Source: Tragulus kanchil (taxonomy: Eukaryota; Chordata; Mammalia; Artiodactyla; Tragulidae). From it: 64,000 nt of DNA. The DNA is taken from assembly GCA_022376925.1 (NCBI GenBank), contig JAIOJX010000004.1, positions 121,979,123 through 122,043,122 on the forward strand, read 5' to 3'. How positions within the stretch are numbered: position 1 is the first letter of the stretch; every line of letters begins with the position of its first letter. The translations under genes were made by a program, and so were the position numbers. Under the pieces are notes generated by a model that saw nothing but the letters and a program-made list of their open reading frames with translations, had not been told where the DNA came from and searched no databases. Shown one piece after another: positions 1-10,235 of the stretch.

Positions 1-40
1 AATACTGGAGTGGGTTGGCATTTCCTACTCCAATAACCTG
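1..40 (-). mobile_element. Bov-A type SINE fragment (extra copy)
   Basis: The first 40 bases repeat the inner end of the Bov-A element at 1050-1185, including the typical AATACTGGAGTGGGTTG stretch read on the minus orientation. It is present only because the block is duplicated; the rest lies upstream of the window. Confidence 0.7.
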
Positions 41-1049
41 GATGCCAATCTTTAAAAAAAAATTAAGATTTTCTTTCCATTCTTTTGAGCTTCCTGTAAG
101 CATAAGAACTGTAAGCACTTTTAGCACTAACTTTGAAGTATTTGTACCCATCTTTTTGCTCTATATTGTTTGAATCTCACAGACAAAACATCCTGCGACT
201 ACTAGAACTCGCTACAATAAAATGAAACTGAAAGACTACCCACCGTCATCAGGAGTTACTAGATAACCATCTGACTTTCCCATGAATATGAGAGTTAAAC
301 ATACAGTCGCAACCCAGAAACTTCTCGATTACTCATGAATAACTCAATTGATCACGCCTGATGCATGTTGAACAGTATTTCCATTGAAGATCAACTAACT
401 TCATTCACATCTACATGGCATCATCTATTTTGCCAATAGTTCACTGCAATCAGATTTTTTTTTCCTTAAACCAAAATTAAAGTCTCATTTCTCTCATAGA
501 TAGATAGGAGCTTGTTGTTTCTTTTTTAAAAGCCCAATTTACAGACAAACTGGCAGTGTGTATGTACACATGTGTACAAGCAAGTGCAACAGCTGCCATA
601 TATCAAACTAGGGAATCAGGCCTCCTGGCCCCACCTCATGGCATATGTGCCTATTAATTTAGACCTCTGTGGGCTTGTCAGACTGCTAACTCCTCATAGC
701 TTCCTCTGGTCACTGCTACTACCTAAACCATGGTGGCTGCAATGACAGGGAGCCAGATAGGAGACCCTTTACAAATCCTCCCTTCCTCCCAATCTGGAAG
801 CACAGATAAGAAGATCAAAGTACAAAGCAGAACAGTGAAAGATTTCATGATAAGCCACTTAGCAAGTGTCAACTTTCTTTACATAAAAATACTCCTCTGT
901 CACCCAGACCTTTAAAATGTCAAATATCCATAGTTAAAGGAGAGCAGTGCTACATTTTCAACCAGTCTCTAAGCACAGAGTCTAAAATTGTGCTCTTTAT
1001 AAAACAGAAAGGCTTCTCTATTCATACCTCATACCTCTATAACCTTGGA

Positions 1050-1185
1050 TACGTGTGCAGTCCCTCAGTCACGGCTGACTCTTTGTGATCCCATGGATGG
1101 TAGCCCTCCAGGCTCCTCTGTCCATGGAATTTTCCAAGCCAGAATACTGGAGTGGGTTGGCATTTCCTACTCCAATAACCTGGAT
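1050..1185 (-). mobile_element. Bov-A type SINE fragment
   Basis: The block holds, in order, the reverse complement of a BovB 3' end (GTCACGGCTGACTCTTTGTG, then CCCATGGATGGTAGCC) and the GAATACTGGAGTGGGTTG segment. This order is typical of ruminant Bov-A SINEs on the minus strand. It is truncated: the second half of the element is missing. The frames crossing it on both strands are repeat-derived and not genes. Confidence 0.8.
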
Positions 1186-1189
1186 GCCA

Positions 1190-2087
1190 ATCTTTAAAAA
1201 AAAATTAAGATTTTCTTTCCATTCTTTTGAGCTTCCTGTAAGCATAAGAACTGTAAGCACTTTTAGCACTAACTTTGAAGTATTTGTACCCATCTTTTTG
1301 CTCTATATTGTTTGAATCTCACAGACAAAACATCCTGCGACTACTAGAACTCGCTACAATAAAATGAAACTGAAAAACTACCCACCGTCATCAGGAGTTA
1401 CTAGATAACCATCTGACTTTCCCATGAATATGAGAGTTAAACATACAGTCGCAACCCAGAAACTTCTCGATTACTCATGAATAACTCAATTGATCACGCC
1501 TGATGCATGTTGAACAGTATTTCCATTGAAGATCAACTAACTTCATTCACATCTACATGGCATCATCTATTTTGCCAATAGTTCACTGCAATCAGATTTT
1601 TTTTTCCTTAAACCAAAATTAAAGTCTCATTTCTCTCATAGATAGATAGGAGCTTGTTGTTTCTTTTTTAAAAGCCCAATTTACAGACAAACTGGCAGTG
1701 TGTATGTACACATGTGTACAAGCAAGTGCAACAGCTGCCATATATCAAACTAGGGAATCAGGCCTCCTGGCCCCACCTCATGGCATATGTGCCTATTAAT
1801 TTAGACCTCTGTGGGCTTGTCAGACTGCTAACTCCTCATAGCTTCCTCTGGTCACTGCTACTACCTAAACCATGGTGGCTGCAATGACAGGGAGCCAGAT
1901 AGGAGACCCTTTACAAATCCTCCCTTCCTCCCAATCTGGAAGCACAGATAAGAAGATCAAAGTACAAAGCAGAACAGTGAAAGATAGACAAACTTACAGA
2001 AAGAGTATTCCAATTAAAGCAGCACAGAACACTTGAATTGTTCCATACACCCAAATAAATTCAGTGAGTAAGATTTCTGGCAATCTA
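1190..2087. other. Unique non-coding DNA
   Basis: AT-rich sequence without a recognisable element. The part up to 1985 is the second copy of duplication 1. A 61-codon frame beginning near 730 (and partly repeated in the second copy) has no recognisable domain and I do not regard it as a gene. Confidence 0.6.
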
Positions 2088-2229
2088 AAAGGGAGGAGGA
2101 GGGAAGAGGAGGGAGGGTGGTAAACAGGGAGAAGGAGGGAGGGAAACAGGGAGGGGAAAGAGAGAAAAGGGAGAAAGGGGGATAAGGAGGGGGACTGGGG
2201 GAGAGTGGTGGTGGGAGGGAAGGAGAAGG
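2088..2229 (+). repeat. Purine-rich (G/A) low-complexity tract
   Basis: About 140 bases are almost entirely A and G, made of GGGAGG, GGAGAAGG and GGGAAA blocks with many runs of three to five G. Such polypurine strands can form triplex (H-DNA) or G-quadruplex structures. No unit length is strict, so it is low-complexity DNA and not a clean microsatellite. Confidence 0.9.
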
Positions 2230-2704
2230 CTACTTTGGTGTATATATATGCATGTATGAGTATTTACAGGGTAGTCCCTTTTCTATCTTTTTTTTCCTCA
2301 ATGAAGTCTATATACAAACATTTCACAACATATTTAGTGCTTTACTGAACAGTTATAACTTCTCTTTAAAAAAATTAAAACAAGTCAAAACTTTGGACAA
2401 TTAAAATTGGTCGACAGAATTTCTGTAGTAATATCATGATTTATTATCCCATAGAACAACCCATTTTTTAAATCATTGTGTGGTTTTTATACCATCCCTA
2501 TACCTCTTTGTATACTTTAAAAATTAGTTAGTAAGTTCATTTTTATTAAGCACTTACTCAGACTTTGTCAGATCTGAGAAATAGAGCATAGAAGAAAACA
2601 AGTGTCATCCCTGCCCTCACACACCTGCCTTCACACACTTGAACTTTTGGATGAGGCAATACGTCTCTCAAGAGAAGAGCATCACACAGTTCTCTCTATT
2701 TAGA
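2230..2704. other. AT-rich non-coding stretch
   Basis: Contains a short TATATATATGCATG run and T/A-rich tracts. I see no element or gene here. Confidence 0.6.
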
Positions 2705-2719
2705 AAAAATGGCATCCCA

Positions 2720-2836
2720 GGGGCTTCCCTGGTGGTCCAGTGGGTAAGGACAGCAGTGCAAGGGGCACCAGTTCGATCCCTGGCCTGGGAAGATACCACA
2801 TGCTGCGGAGCAGCTGGACTGAAAAAAAAAAAAAAA
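2720..2836 (+). mobile_element. tRNA-derived SINE (Bov-tA/CHR type), short form
   Basis: Starts with GGGCTTCCCTGGTGGTCCAG, the tRNA-like head with a polymerase III A-box region, followed by the B-box GGTTCGATCCC-like motif (here AGTTCGATCCC) and CCTGGCCTGGGAAGAT. It ends right after GAGCAGCTGGACTG with a 15-16 A tail, so it lacks the longer body seen in other copies here. The flanks AAAATGGCATCC (about 2707-2718) and AAAATGACATCC form a near-perfect target-site duplication. A short deletion removes bases between AAGGACA and GCAGTGC. Confidence 0.9.
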
Positions 2837-2934
2837 ATGACATCCTGATACTCAGAAAAACAAAAAAAGCACACTGTCTAGAAAAGCCTATATTGTCATT
2901 TGTTGTATTACAGTCTTCTAAACTTTCTTTTGGT

Positions 2935-3310
2935 GTGCGATGAATTGTGTTTCACCAAAATTTGTATGTAGCAGTCCTATATCTCATTACCTCAGAATTT
3001 TACTTTATTCTGGGTAGGGTCTTTATTGAGATGATTACATTAAAATGAGGTTATGATCCAATATATAATACAAGGTGTCATATACTGGGTGATGCTGCTT
3101 AATGCCAAGGAAAGCCAAAGATAGCCTTAAAACTACCAGTACCCAGGAAGAAAGCATGAAACGTATTCTCTGACAACCTTCAAAATGAATCAGTTTTGCT
3201 GACACCTTGACCTCAGAGTCACAAACCTCCAGGACTAATCAAACGTCTCTTTTCTGAGCCACCAATTTTGTGGCACTTATTATGGCAAACTGTTATATTT
3301 TCTGAAATCA
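2935..3310 (+). repeat. Ancient interspersed repeat, probably MaLR-like
   Basis: Phrases such as CTCATTACCTCAGAATTTTA, GGGTCTTTATTGAGATGATTAC, GCTGACACCTTGACCTC and TTATGGCAAACTGTTAT resemble a common old mammalian interspersed repeat. I recall its general form but not its family name with certainty. It is heavily diverged and non-coding. Confidence 0.45.
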
Positions 3311-3539
3311 AATATTTCTAGTCCCTCTTTAAAATGGGATAAAGCATACCAGGGAGGGCTGTGGCAGTAAGCAAAATTCTAAGTGGGAGAAATTTTAATT
3401 AATTTTTAATGACTTTTACAAAAATAGAGATACCTGCTCAGCTGAAACTCAAAATTATTAGCATTATTAGATGCTCAATACCAAGGCAAAAAAGATTAAT
3501 TTTTATATATTTTCAATATATTCTGAATTTTTTGAATGT

Positions 3540-3855
3540 TCATAATTCATTTGTTGAATCCCCAATGTAATAGTATTAGAAGGTGGGCCTTCAGGAAGTG
3601 ATTAGGTCATGAGGATGGAGCCCTCATGAATAGAATTAAGTTTCCTTATAAGAAGGGATTTCCAGTGAAAAATCTTTCCTGTGAGGACACAGCTAGAAGA
3701 CGACTGTCTGCAAAACAATCGGAGCTCCTTAAAGACACTGAATGTGCCAATATGGATCTTGGGTTTCTCAGCCTCTAGAACGATGAGACAGCAAATATTT
3801 GTGTATAAGTCACCCAGACGACGGTATTTTTGTTATAATAGCCTAAACCTGCCAA
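3540..3855 (+). repeat. Second ancient interspersed repeat of the same kind
   Basis: Contains GAAGGTGGGCCTTCAGG, GTGATTAGGTCATGAGGATG, CCCTCATGAATAG, CTTATAAGAAGGG, GTGAGGACACAGCTAGAAGA and, at its end, GTCACCCAGACGACGGTATT. These are in the order expected for an old mammalian repeat related to the preceding one. A 95-codon frame crossing it is not a gene. Confidence 0.5.
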
Positions 3856-3892
3856 AGAAAATAGTGTTTCAAAAAAAAATCTATTCTGGTTC

Positions 3893-5526
3893 AGTTCAAG
3901 ATGGTGGAAGAGAAGGACATGTGCTCAACTCCTCCAGCAAGAGCACCGAAACTGCAAGTAGCTGTTGAACAACCATCAACAGGAGGATACTGGATCCTCC
4001 TCCAAAATATAAAAGATATCCCACATTCAAAGAAGACAAAGAAGAAGCTGGAATGAGATAGTAGGAGGGGTGCAATTATGATAAAATCAAATCCTATACT
4101 CTCCGGCTGGGTGATCCACAAACTGGAAGAATAATAATACCAAAGAAGTTCCCACTGTTGTGAAGTTTCTGAGCCATACATCAGGCTTCTCAGCCTGGAG
4201 ATCCAACAAAAAGACTGGGAATCCCGAGGGGATCTGGCTCTGAAGTCAAAAGGAATTTGAGTACAGGACTTCCACAGAACAGGGGAGAAACAGAATCCTC
4301 TCTTGGAGGACACAAAGAAAATACTGTATGCACCAAGATCCATCATAAAGGAGTAGTGACCCCACAAGAGACTGAACCAGCCCTACCTGCTAGTGTTGGA
4401 GGACCTCCTATGGAGGTGTGGGTCAGCAGTGACTCACTGCAGGGACAGGGGCACAGGCAGCAGCAGTCTAGAAAGTCCTTGGTGTAAATCCTCTTGAAGG
4501 TCCTCGCTGACCCTACCATAGAGTCCAAAGACCCCAGGGCAACTAATAAGGAGGGAGCACATCAGCATCCATCAGGAGACAACTGGATTAAAGTTTTACT
4601 GAGCACAGCCCTCCCCACCAAAGCAAGACCCAGTTATTTCCACTGCTAGTCCCTCCCATCAGGAACGCTTAACCTACTCCAGAAGAGGCCACACAGAAGA
4701 ATCAAGAAGAGCCACAACACCACAATGGCTAGAACAAAGACCACATTTACAGAAAGGTAATCAAAATGAAAAAGCAGAAAGTTATGTCCCAGATGAAGGG
4801 ACAAGATAAAACCCCAGAAAAACTAAATGAAGTGGAGATAGGTAACCTTCCAGGAAAATGATTAGAATAATGACAGTGAAGATGATCCATGATCTCAGCA
4901 AAACAATGGAGAAGATGCAAGAAATGTTTGCCAAAGACCTACAAGAACTAAAGAACAAACAAACAAATCAATACGATACACTAGAAGCAATCAATAGCAG
5001 AATAACTGATATGGAAGAAAGGATGAATGACCTGAAGGACAGAATGGTGGAAATCACAGCCGTAGAAAATAATATAGAAAAAAAGAAAAGAAAAGAAATG
5101 AAAACAGCCTAAGAGACCTCTGGAACAGCATTAAGTGCACCAACATTCACATTATAAAGGCCCCAGATGAGAGAAAGGACCTGAGAAAATATTTGAAGAG
5201 ATAATAGCTGAAAGCTTCCCTAATATGGGAAAGGAAATAGTCAACCAAGTCCATGGACACAGCGAGGCTCAGGCAGGATAAACCCAAGGAGGAATATACC
5301 AAGACACATAGTAATCAAACTAACAAAAATTAAAGACATTATAAAATAATAAATACAACAAAGGCAAGATGACAAATAACACACAAGGGAACTTGCATAA
5401 GGTTATCAGCTGATTTCTCAACAGAAACTCTAGAAGTCAGAAGGGAACAGTAGGATATATTTAAAGTAATAAAAGAGAAGTATCTACAACCAAGAATACT
5501 TCTACCCATAAAGGCTCTTATTCCAA
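3893..5526 (+). mobile_element. Old L1 LINE, 5' part (5'UTR and ORF1)
   Basis: Begins at TTCAAGATGGTGGAAGAGAA, the typical start of a eutherian L1 5'UTR, and runs into an ORF1 coding region from about 4788. ORF1 text continues past frameshifts and stops to about 5520 (AATATGGGAAAGGAAATAGT and AACCAAGAATACTTCTACCC match L1 ORF1 3' parts). It is interrupted at 5527 by a younger L1 and resumes at 8521. The part from 4951 on is also copied at 6080-6644 by duplication 2. Confidence 0.85.
4858..5112 (+). pseudogene. L1 ORF1p coiled-coil fragment
   Basis: An 84-residue open frame rich in Lys, Glu, Met and Leu with heptad-like spacing (KTMEKMQEMF, then INSRITDMEERMNDLKDRMV) matches the coiled coil that trimerises L1 ORF1 protein, a nucleic-acid-binding chaperone. 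The Met start is internal to the old ORF1 and probably not the original start. The frame stops just after a Lys-rich run; the RRM and C-terminal domains follow only as broken text up to 5520. A second copy at 6080 onward carries an 11 bp deletion near 6105. Confidence 0.8.
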
Positions 5527-7170
5527 GGGGGGAGCCAAGATGGCAGAGGAATGAGGGGAAGATTTCACCAGCTCCCCAACAGAATCACCAGAACTAATCA
5601 AGAAATAAACCACCACCAACAAACCAGCCGCTAGACGACAGAAGAATTCCATAGGTCCACGAGAGTAGAAGAGTGAAGAGCCAGATCTCTCCCCGAGCTA
5701 CTGTTCTAAGAACCACTATCCTAACCCCCACGCCGGACCGCACTGACAGAAAGCACACCAGCAAATGCCCTAAAAGGGGGGCCTAAGCGGAGCCTAAGGG
5801 GGGCCTAAGCGGGGGAGAGAGGGCAGCGTTCAGCTTGAAAACTCCAAGAATCCGTCCGGATTGCCGGCAGAAATTAAGACACTGCGAAGATAGTATACCG
5901 GAGCAGAGCCAAGCAGAACGCGCTTGCTGACTAGCGACCTGAGGCCGGACTAACGCGGGGAGTGCTGCCTAGCGACCGACAGGGAGACGGGAGGGAGCGC
6001 CAAGTGTGAAAATCACGCCGCTCGGCCGGGAGAAAATCGTGACTTTCCGCCTTGGGAAAGCTTAGCAACATAGAACAAAAAGAACAAACAAACAAATCAA
6101 TACGGCAATCAATAGCAGAATAACTGATATGGAAGAAAGGATGAATGACCTGAAGGACAGAATGGTGGAAATCACAGCCGTAGAAAATAATATAGAAAAA
6201 AAGAAAAGAAAAGAAATGAAAACAGCCTAAGAGACCTCTGGAACAGCATTAAGTGCACCAACATTCACATTATAAAGGCCCCAGATGAGAGAAAGGACCT
6301 GAGAAAATATTTGAAGAGATAATAGCTGAAAGCTTCCCTAATATGGGAAAGGAAATAGTCAACCAAGTCCATGGACACAGCGAGGCTCAGGCAGGATAAA
6401 CCCAAGGAGGAATATACCAAGACACATAGTAATCAAACTAACAAAAATTAAAGACATTATAAAATAATAAATACAACAAAGGCAAGATGACAAATAACAC
6501 ACAAGGGAACTTGCATAAGGTTATCAGCTGATTTCTCAACAGAAACTCTAGAAGTCAGAAGGGAACAGTAGGATATATTTAAAGTAATAAAAGAGAAGTA
6601 TCTACAACCAAGAATACTTCTACCCATAAAGGCTCTTATTCCAAGGGGGGAGCCAAGATGGCAGAGGAATGAGGGGAAGATTTCACCAGCTCCCCAACAG
6701 AATCACCAGAACTAATCAAGAAATAAACCACCACCAACAAACCAGCCGCTAGACGACAGAAGAATTCCATAGGTCCACGAGAGTAGAAGAGTGAAGAGCC
6801 AGATCTCTCCCCGAGCTACTGTTCTAAGAACCACTATCCTAACCCCCACGCCGGACCGCACTGACAGAAAGCACACCAGCAAATGCCCTAAAAGGGGGGC
6901 CTAAGCGGAGCCTAAGGGGGGCCTAAGCGGGGGAGAGAGGGCAGCGTTCAGCTTGAAAACTCCAAGAATCCGTCCGGATTGCCGGCAGAAATTAAGACAC
7001 TGCGAAGATAGTATACCGGAGCAGAGCCAAGCAGAACGCGCTTGCTGACTAGCGACCTGAGGCCGGACTAACGCGGGGAGTGCTGCCTAGCGACCGACAG
7101 GGAGACGGGAGGGAGCGCCAAGTGTGAAAATCACGCCGCTCGGCCGGGAGAAAATCGTGACTTTCCGCCT
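4951..7170. repeat. Direct duplication 2 (shift 1118-1129 bp)
   Basis: 4951-6052 recurs at 6080-7170. Between the copies lies a 27 bp filler (6053-6079) belonging to neither. The second copy has an 11 bp deletion about 25 bp inside its left edge; beyond that the shift is a constant 1118. The unit joins the end of old L1 ORF1 to the 5'UTR of the younger L1, so it cuts across two elements. Confidence 0.95.
5527..6052 (+). mobile_element. Younger L1 5'UTR, extra copy
   Basis: Starts at GGGGGAGCCAAGATGGCAGA, the L1 5' end signature, directly after the old L1 ORF1. It ends at the junction of duplication 2. The GC-rich text with CCGGAC and CGCGG steps is much richer in CpG than its surroundings, as expected of an L1 promoter region. 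The copy that continues into the rest of the element starts at 6645. Confidence 0.85.
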
Positions 7171-8520
7171 GGCACCGGGCGAGTTCAAACACTCCTAGTT
7201 GGGGACTGGCTGAAGGGGAAGTCGCTCACAGATTGCTGATCAGGGACCAGGCTCGAGCCAGACAGGGAAGCTTGTGCCTGCCTTTGGGACTTGGACGCGT
7301 AACTGGCAGTGCACACGCGCCAGTGTCGGAGGGGCCCGTGCACCCCCATAGCTGCACCCCCATAGCTGCACCCGCAGAGGAGGAAGCCGGGAGAAGGGCA
7401 GTATTGGAGGCTACCAGCGGGTGCACGGCAGAGCCAGGGCTCTTTCCCCCACAGAGTGGGAGAAAATCATAGCAAATGAAACAACAGACAAAGAATTAAT
7501 CTCCAAAATCTACAAACAACTCAGACAACTCAGCACAGGGAAAACGAACAACCCAATCAAAAAATGGGAAAAAGATCTAAAGAGACGCCTCTCCAAAGAG
7601 GACATACAGATGGCCCAAAAGCACATGAAACGATGCTCAACCTCGCTTATTATTAGAGAAATGCAAATTAAAACTACAATGAGATACCACCTCACACCTG
7701 TCAGAATGGCCATCATCAAAAAATCTGCAGACAATAAATGCTGGAGAGGGTGCGGAGAAAAGGGAACCCTCTTGCATTGCTGGTGGGAATGTAAATTGAT
7801 ACAGCCTCTATGGAAGACAGTATGGAGATTTCTTATAAAACTAAAAATAGAAGCACCCTATGACCCAGCAATCCCACTATTAGGCTTATATCCTGATGAA
7901 ATCAAAACTGAAAGAAGCACCTGTACCCCAATGTACTTTGCAGCTCTCTATACAATAGCCAGAACTTGGAAGGAACCTAGATGTCCATCGACGAATGAAT
8001 GGATCCAGAAGCTGTGGTACATATATACAATGAAATACTACTCAGCTGTTAAAAGAAATGCAGAAGACTCAGTCCTAATGAAGTGGCTGGCTCTAGAACC
8101 TATCATAAAAAGTGAAGTAAGTCAAAAAGAGAAAGACAAATACAGTATACTAACACACATATATGGAATCTAGTAGGATAGTCTTGATAACACACGCAGG
8201 GAACTCATGGAAAAACAGACAGAGCATAGACATAGGGACATTGTGGGGAAGAAATAGGGAGGGGGAAGCATGGAGGGAGTAACATGGAAACCTATACTGT
8301 TACATGTGGAAAAGATAGCTAGTGTCATTGTGCTAAGGGAATAGGAGTGCTTACAATGGCTTGGGGCGATCGTCTGGAGGGGTGGGATGGGGCGAACTGG
8401 AGGGGGTGGGGACCATGGATATGCATATGACTGATCTGGGAACATACATGTCTGTGAACAACAAAACTCTGTAAAACCTTTAAAATAAAGAATAAAAAAA
8501 TAATAATAAATTTTAAAAAA
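6645..8520 (+). mobile_element. Younger L1 with internal deletion (5'UTR, ORF2 end, 3'UTR, A tail)
   Basis: 5'UTR from 6645 to about 7445, then directly the last third of ORF2 (about 7446-8173), a G-rich 3'UTR (GGGGTGGGATGGGGCGAACT) and an AATAAA-containing A-rich tail ending near 8520. ORF1 and most of ORF2, including endonuclease and reverse transcriptase, are missing. It sits in an older L1: AAGGCTCTTATTC before the 5' end (5511) and AAGACTCTTATTC after the tail (8521) look like a 13 bp target-site duplication with one mismatch. The complete ends show it inserted as a short unit or lost its middle without losing its ends. Confidence 0.85.
7421..8173 (+). pseudogene. L1 ORF2p C-terminal region fused in frame to 5'UTR-derived codons
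   Basis: A 250-codon open frame. Residues 1 to about 10 come from the 5'UTR; the rest is the C-terminal part of L1 ORF2 protein. The cysteine-rich motif Cx3Cx7Hx4C lies at residues 107-124 (C107, C111, H119, C124) and the conserved [10 protein letters not shown] and [12 protein letters not shown] stretches are intact. There is no endonuclease or reverse transcriptase domain, so it cannot drive retrotransposition. The uninterrupted frame suggests a young insertion. A truncated copy lies at 8901-9346. Confidence 0.85.
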
Positions 8521-8757
8521 AAGACTCTTATTCTGATTTGATAGAGAAATCAAAAGCTTTAAAGACAAGCAAAATTTAAGAGAATTCAGCACCACCAAAC
8601 CAGGTGTACAACAAATGCTAAAGGAGCTTTTCTGAGTGGGAAACACAAGAGAAGGAAAAGACCTACACAAAATAAACCCCAAACAATCAAGATAATGGTA
8701 AAGGATCATGCATGTCAATAATTACCTTAAATGTAAATGGGTTAAAAGCATAAACCA
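8521..8757 (+). mobile_element. Old L1 continued: end of ORF1 and start of ORF2
   Basis: Resumes the element interrupted at 5526. It carries the last part of ORF1 (AGAATTCAGCACCACCAAAC, CAACAAATGCTAAAGGAGCT), the short spacer and the first ORF2 codons ([11 protein letters not shown], near 8714-8750), the start of the endonuclease domain. A SINE interrupts it at 8758. Copies at 9694-9930 and, from the ORF1 end on, at 10844-11032 come from duplications 3 and 4. Confidence 0.8.
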
Positions 8758-8885
8758 GGGCTTCCCTGGTGGTCCTGTGGGTAAGGACACTGCCTGGCAG
8801 TGCAAGGGGCGCCAGTTAGATCCCTGGCCTGTAAAGATCCCACGTGATGCAGAGCGGCTGGACAGACGTGTCCAACCGCTGAGCC
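8758..8885 (+). mobile_element. Bov-tA type SINE, truncated extra copy
   Basis: Head and first body part of the SINE seen complete at 9931-10202. It stops at the duplication 3 junction after CCGCTGAGCC, so the truncation is a product of the duplication and not of insertion. Confidence 0.85.
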
Positions 8886-8900
8886 TCATGGAAGGATCTT

Positions 8901-9693
8901 TGCAGACAATAAATGCTGGAGAGGGTGCGGAGAAAGGAACCCTCTTGCATTGCTGGGGGGAATGTAAATTGATACAGCCTCTATGGAAGACAGTATGGAG
9001 ATTTCTTAAAAAACTAAAAATAGAAGCACCCTATGACCCAGCAATCCCACTATTAGGCTTATATCCTGATGAAATCAAAACTGAAAGAAGCACCTGTACC
9101 CCAATGTACTTTGCAGCTCTCTATACAATAGCCAGAACTTGGAAGGAACCTAGATGTCCATCGACGAATGAATGGATCCAGAAGCTGTGGTACATATATA
9201 CAATGAAATACTACTCAGCTGTTAAAAGAAATGCAGAAGACTCAGTCCTAATGAAGTGGCTGGCTCTAGAACCTATCATAAAAAGTGAAGTAAGTCAAAA
9301 AGAGAAAGACAAATACAGTATACTAACACACATATATGGAATCTAGTAGGATAGTCTTGATAACACACGCAGGGAACCCATGGAAAAACAGACAGAGAAA
9401 AAACATAGGGACATTGTGGGGAAGAAATAGGGAGGGGGAAGCATGGAGGGAGTAACATGGAAACCTATACTGTTACATGTGGAAAAGATAGCTAGTGTCA
9501 TTGTGCTAAGGGAATAGGAGTGCTTACAATGGCTTGGGGCGATCGTCTGGAGGGGTGGGATGGGGCGAACTGGAGGGGGTGGGGACCATGGATATGCATA
9601 TGACTGATCTGGGAACATACATGTCTGTGAACAACAAAACTCTGTAAAACCTTTAAAATAAAGAATAAAAAAATAATAATAAATTTTAAAAAA
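8901..9693 (+). mobile_element. Younger L1 3' part, extra copy
   Basis: Second copy of the ORF2 end, 3'UTR and A tail, starting inside the Cys-rich region at 8901. The 212-codon frame beginning at 8708 runs from old L1 and SINE sequence across the junction into this ORF2 end; it is a product of the duplication and not a fusion gene. The frame is intact up to 9346. Confidence 0.85.
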
Positions 9694-9930
9694 AAGACTC
9701 TTATTCTGATTTGATAGAGAAATCAAAAGCTTTAAAGACAAGCAAAATTTAAGAGAATTCAGCACCACCAAACCAGGTGTACAACAAATGCTAAAGGAGC
9801 TTTTCTGAGTGGGAAACACAAGAGAAGGAAAAGACCTACACAAAATAAACCCCAAACAATCAAGATAATGGTAAAGGATCATGCATGTCAATAATTACCT
9901 TAAATGTAAATGGGTTAAAAGCATAAACCA
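9694..9930 (+). mobile_element. Old L1 ORF1 end/ORF2 start, second copy
   Basis: Repeat of 8521-8757 through duplication 3, ending where the SINE starts. Of this block, the part from 9742 is repeated a third time from 10844. Confidence 0.8.
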
Positions 9931-10202
9931 GGGCTTCCCTGGTGGTCCTGTGGGTAAGGACACTGCCTGGCAGTGCAAGGGGCGCCAGTTAGATCCCTGG
10001 CCTGTAAAGATCCCACGTGATGCAGAGCGGCTGGACAGACGTGTCCAACCGCTGAGCCAGAGCCCTGGAGCACATGCGCCCAGAGCCGGTGCTCTGCGAC
10101 CAGAGAGGCCACTGCGATGGGAGGCCCACACGGGCCAAAGAACAAAGATGGATGAAAACAGATAAATGAAAGACCAATAGAAGTGGCAAAAACAAAAAAA
10201 AA
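9931..10202 (+). mobile_element. Bov-tA type SINE (full form)
   Basis: tRNA-like head GGGCTTCCCTGGTGGTCCTG, body with CGCATGTG-like and GCCCAGAGCC parts, then AAATGAAAGACCAATAGAAG and an A-rich tail. Target duplication AAAAGCATAAACCA before and AAAAGCATGAACCA after. The left half of the body hairpin is mutated here (CCCTGGAGCACATGCG). The several frames on both strands of about 60-125 codons are shadows of this repeat. The old L1 resumes for about 30 bp after it. Confidence 0.9.
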
Positions 10203-10235
10203 AGCATGAACCAAAAGACATAGACTGGCTGGGCA
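10203..10235 (+). mobile_element. Old L1 ORF2 remnant
   Basis: AACCAAAAGACATAGACTGG is L1 ORF2 endonuclease-region text and continues the element cut by the SINE. L1 similarity stops after GGCTGGGCAGA, so the old L1 is 3'-truncated by a later deletion or rearrangement. Confidence 0.65.

Larger units (their letters stand above)
1..1985. repeat. Direct duplication 1 (shift 1142 bp)
   Basis: Positions 1-843 recur at 1143-1985 with almost no change (a G/A difference near 225 versus 1367). The first copy is cut by the window edge, so the unit may start upstream. Copy 1 continues into unique sequence at 844, copy 2 into different sequence at 1986. The duplicated block contains part of a Bov-A element and otherwise unique DNA, so this is not transposon multiplication. 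Part of the serial duplication pattern of the window. Confidence 0.95.
7726..10058. repeat. Direct duplication 3 (shift 1173-1175 bp)
   Basis: 7726-8885 recurs at 8901-10058, separated by a 15 bp filler (8886-8900). The second copy shows a 2 bp deletion and a substitution within its first 50 bases compared with the first. The unit runs from inside L1 ORF2 through the L1 tail and the older L1 into the middle of a SINE. Confidence 0.95.

Noticed and set aside
3891..4367. 158-codon minus-strand frame
   Set aside because: It is antisense to the old L1 5'UTR, has low-complexity hydrophobic runs and no domain.
7441..7454. CTCTTTCCCCCACAG as a splice acceptor explaining the L1 internal deletion
   Set aside because: An acceptor used in splicing would have been removed with the intron; here the tract is retained next to the join. 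Only weak evidence for splicing remains.
8708..9346. 212-codon frame that looks like a SINE-L1 ORF2 fusion gene
   Set aside because: It crosses the filler at 8886-8900 between two duplicated copies; both halves are transposon text and the join is a duplication product.
8170..9891. 182-codon minus-strand frames at 8170-8718 and 9343-9891
   Set aside because: They are antisense to the L1 3'UTR and tail and are near-identical duplicates.
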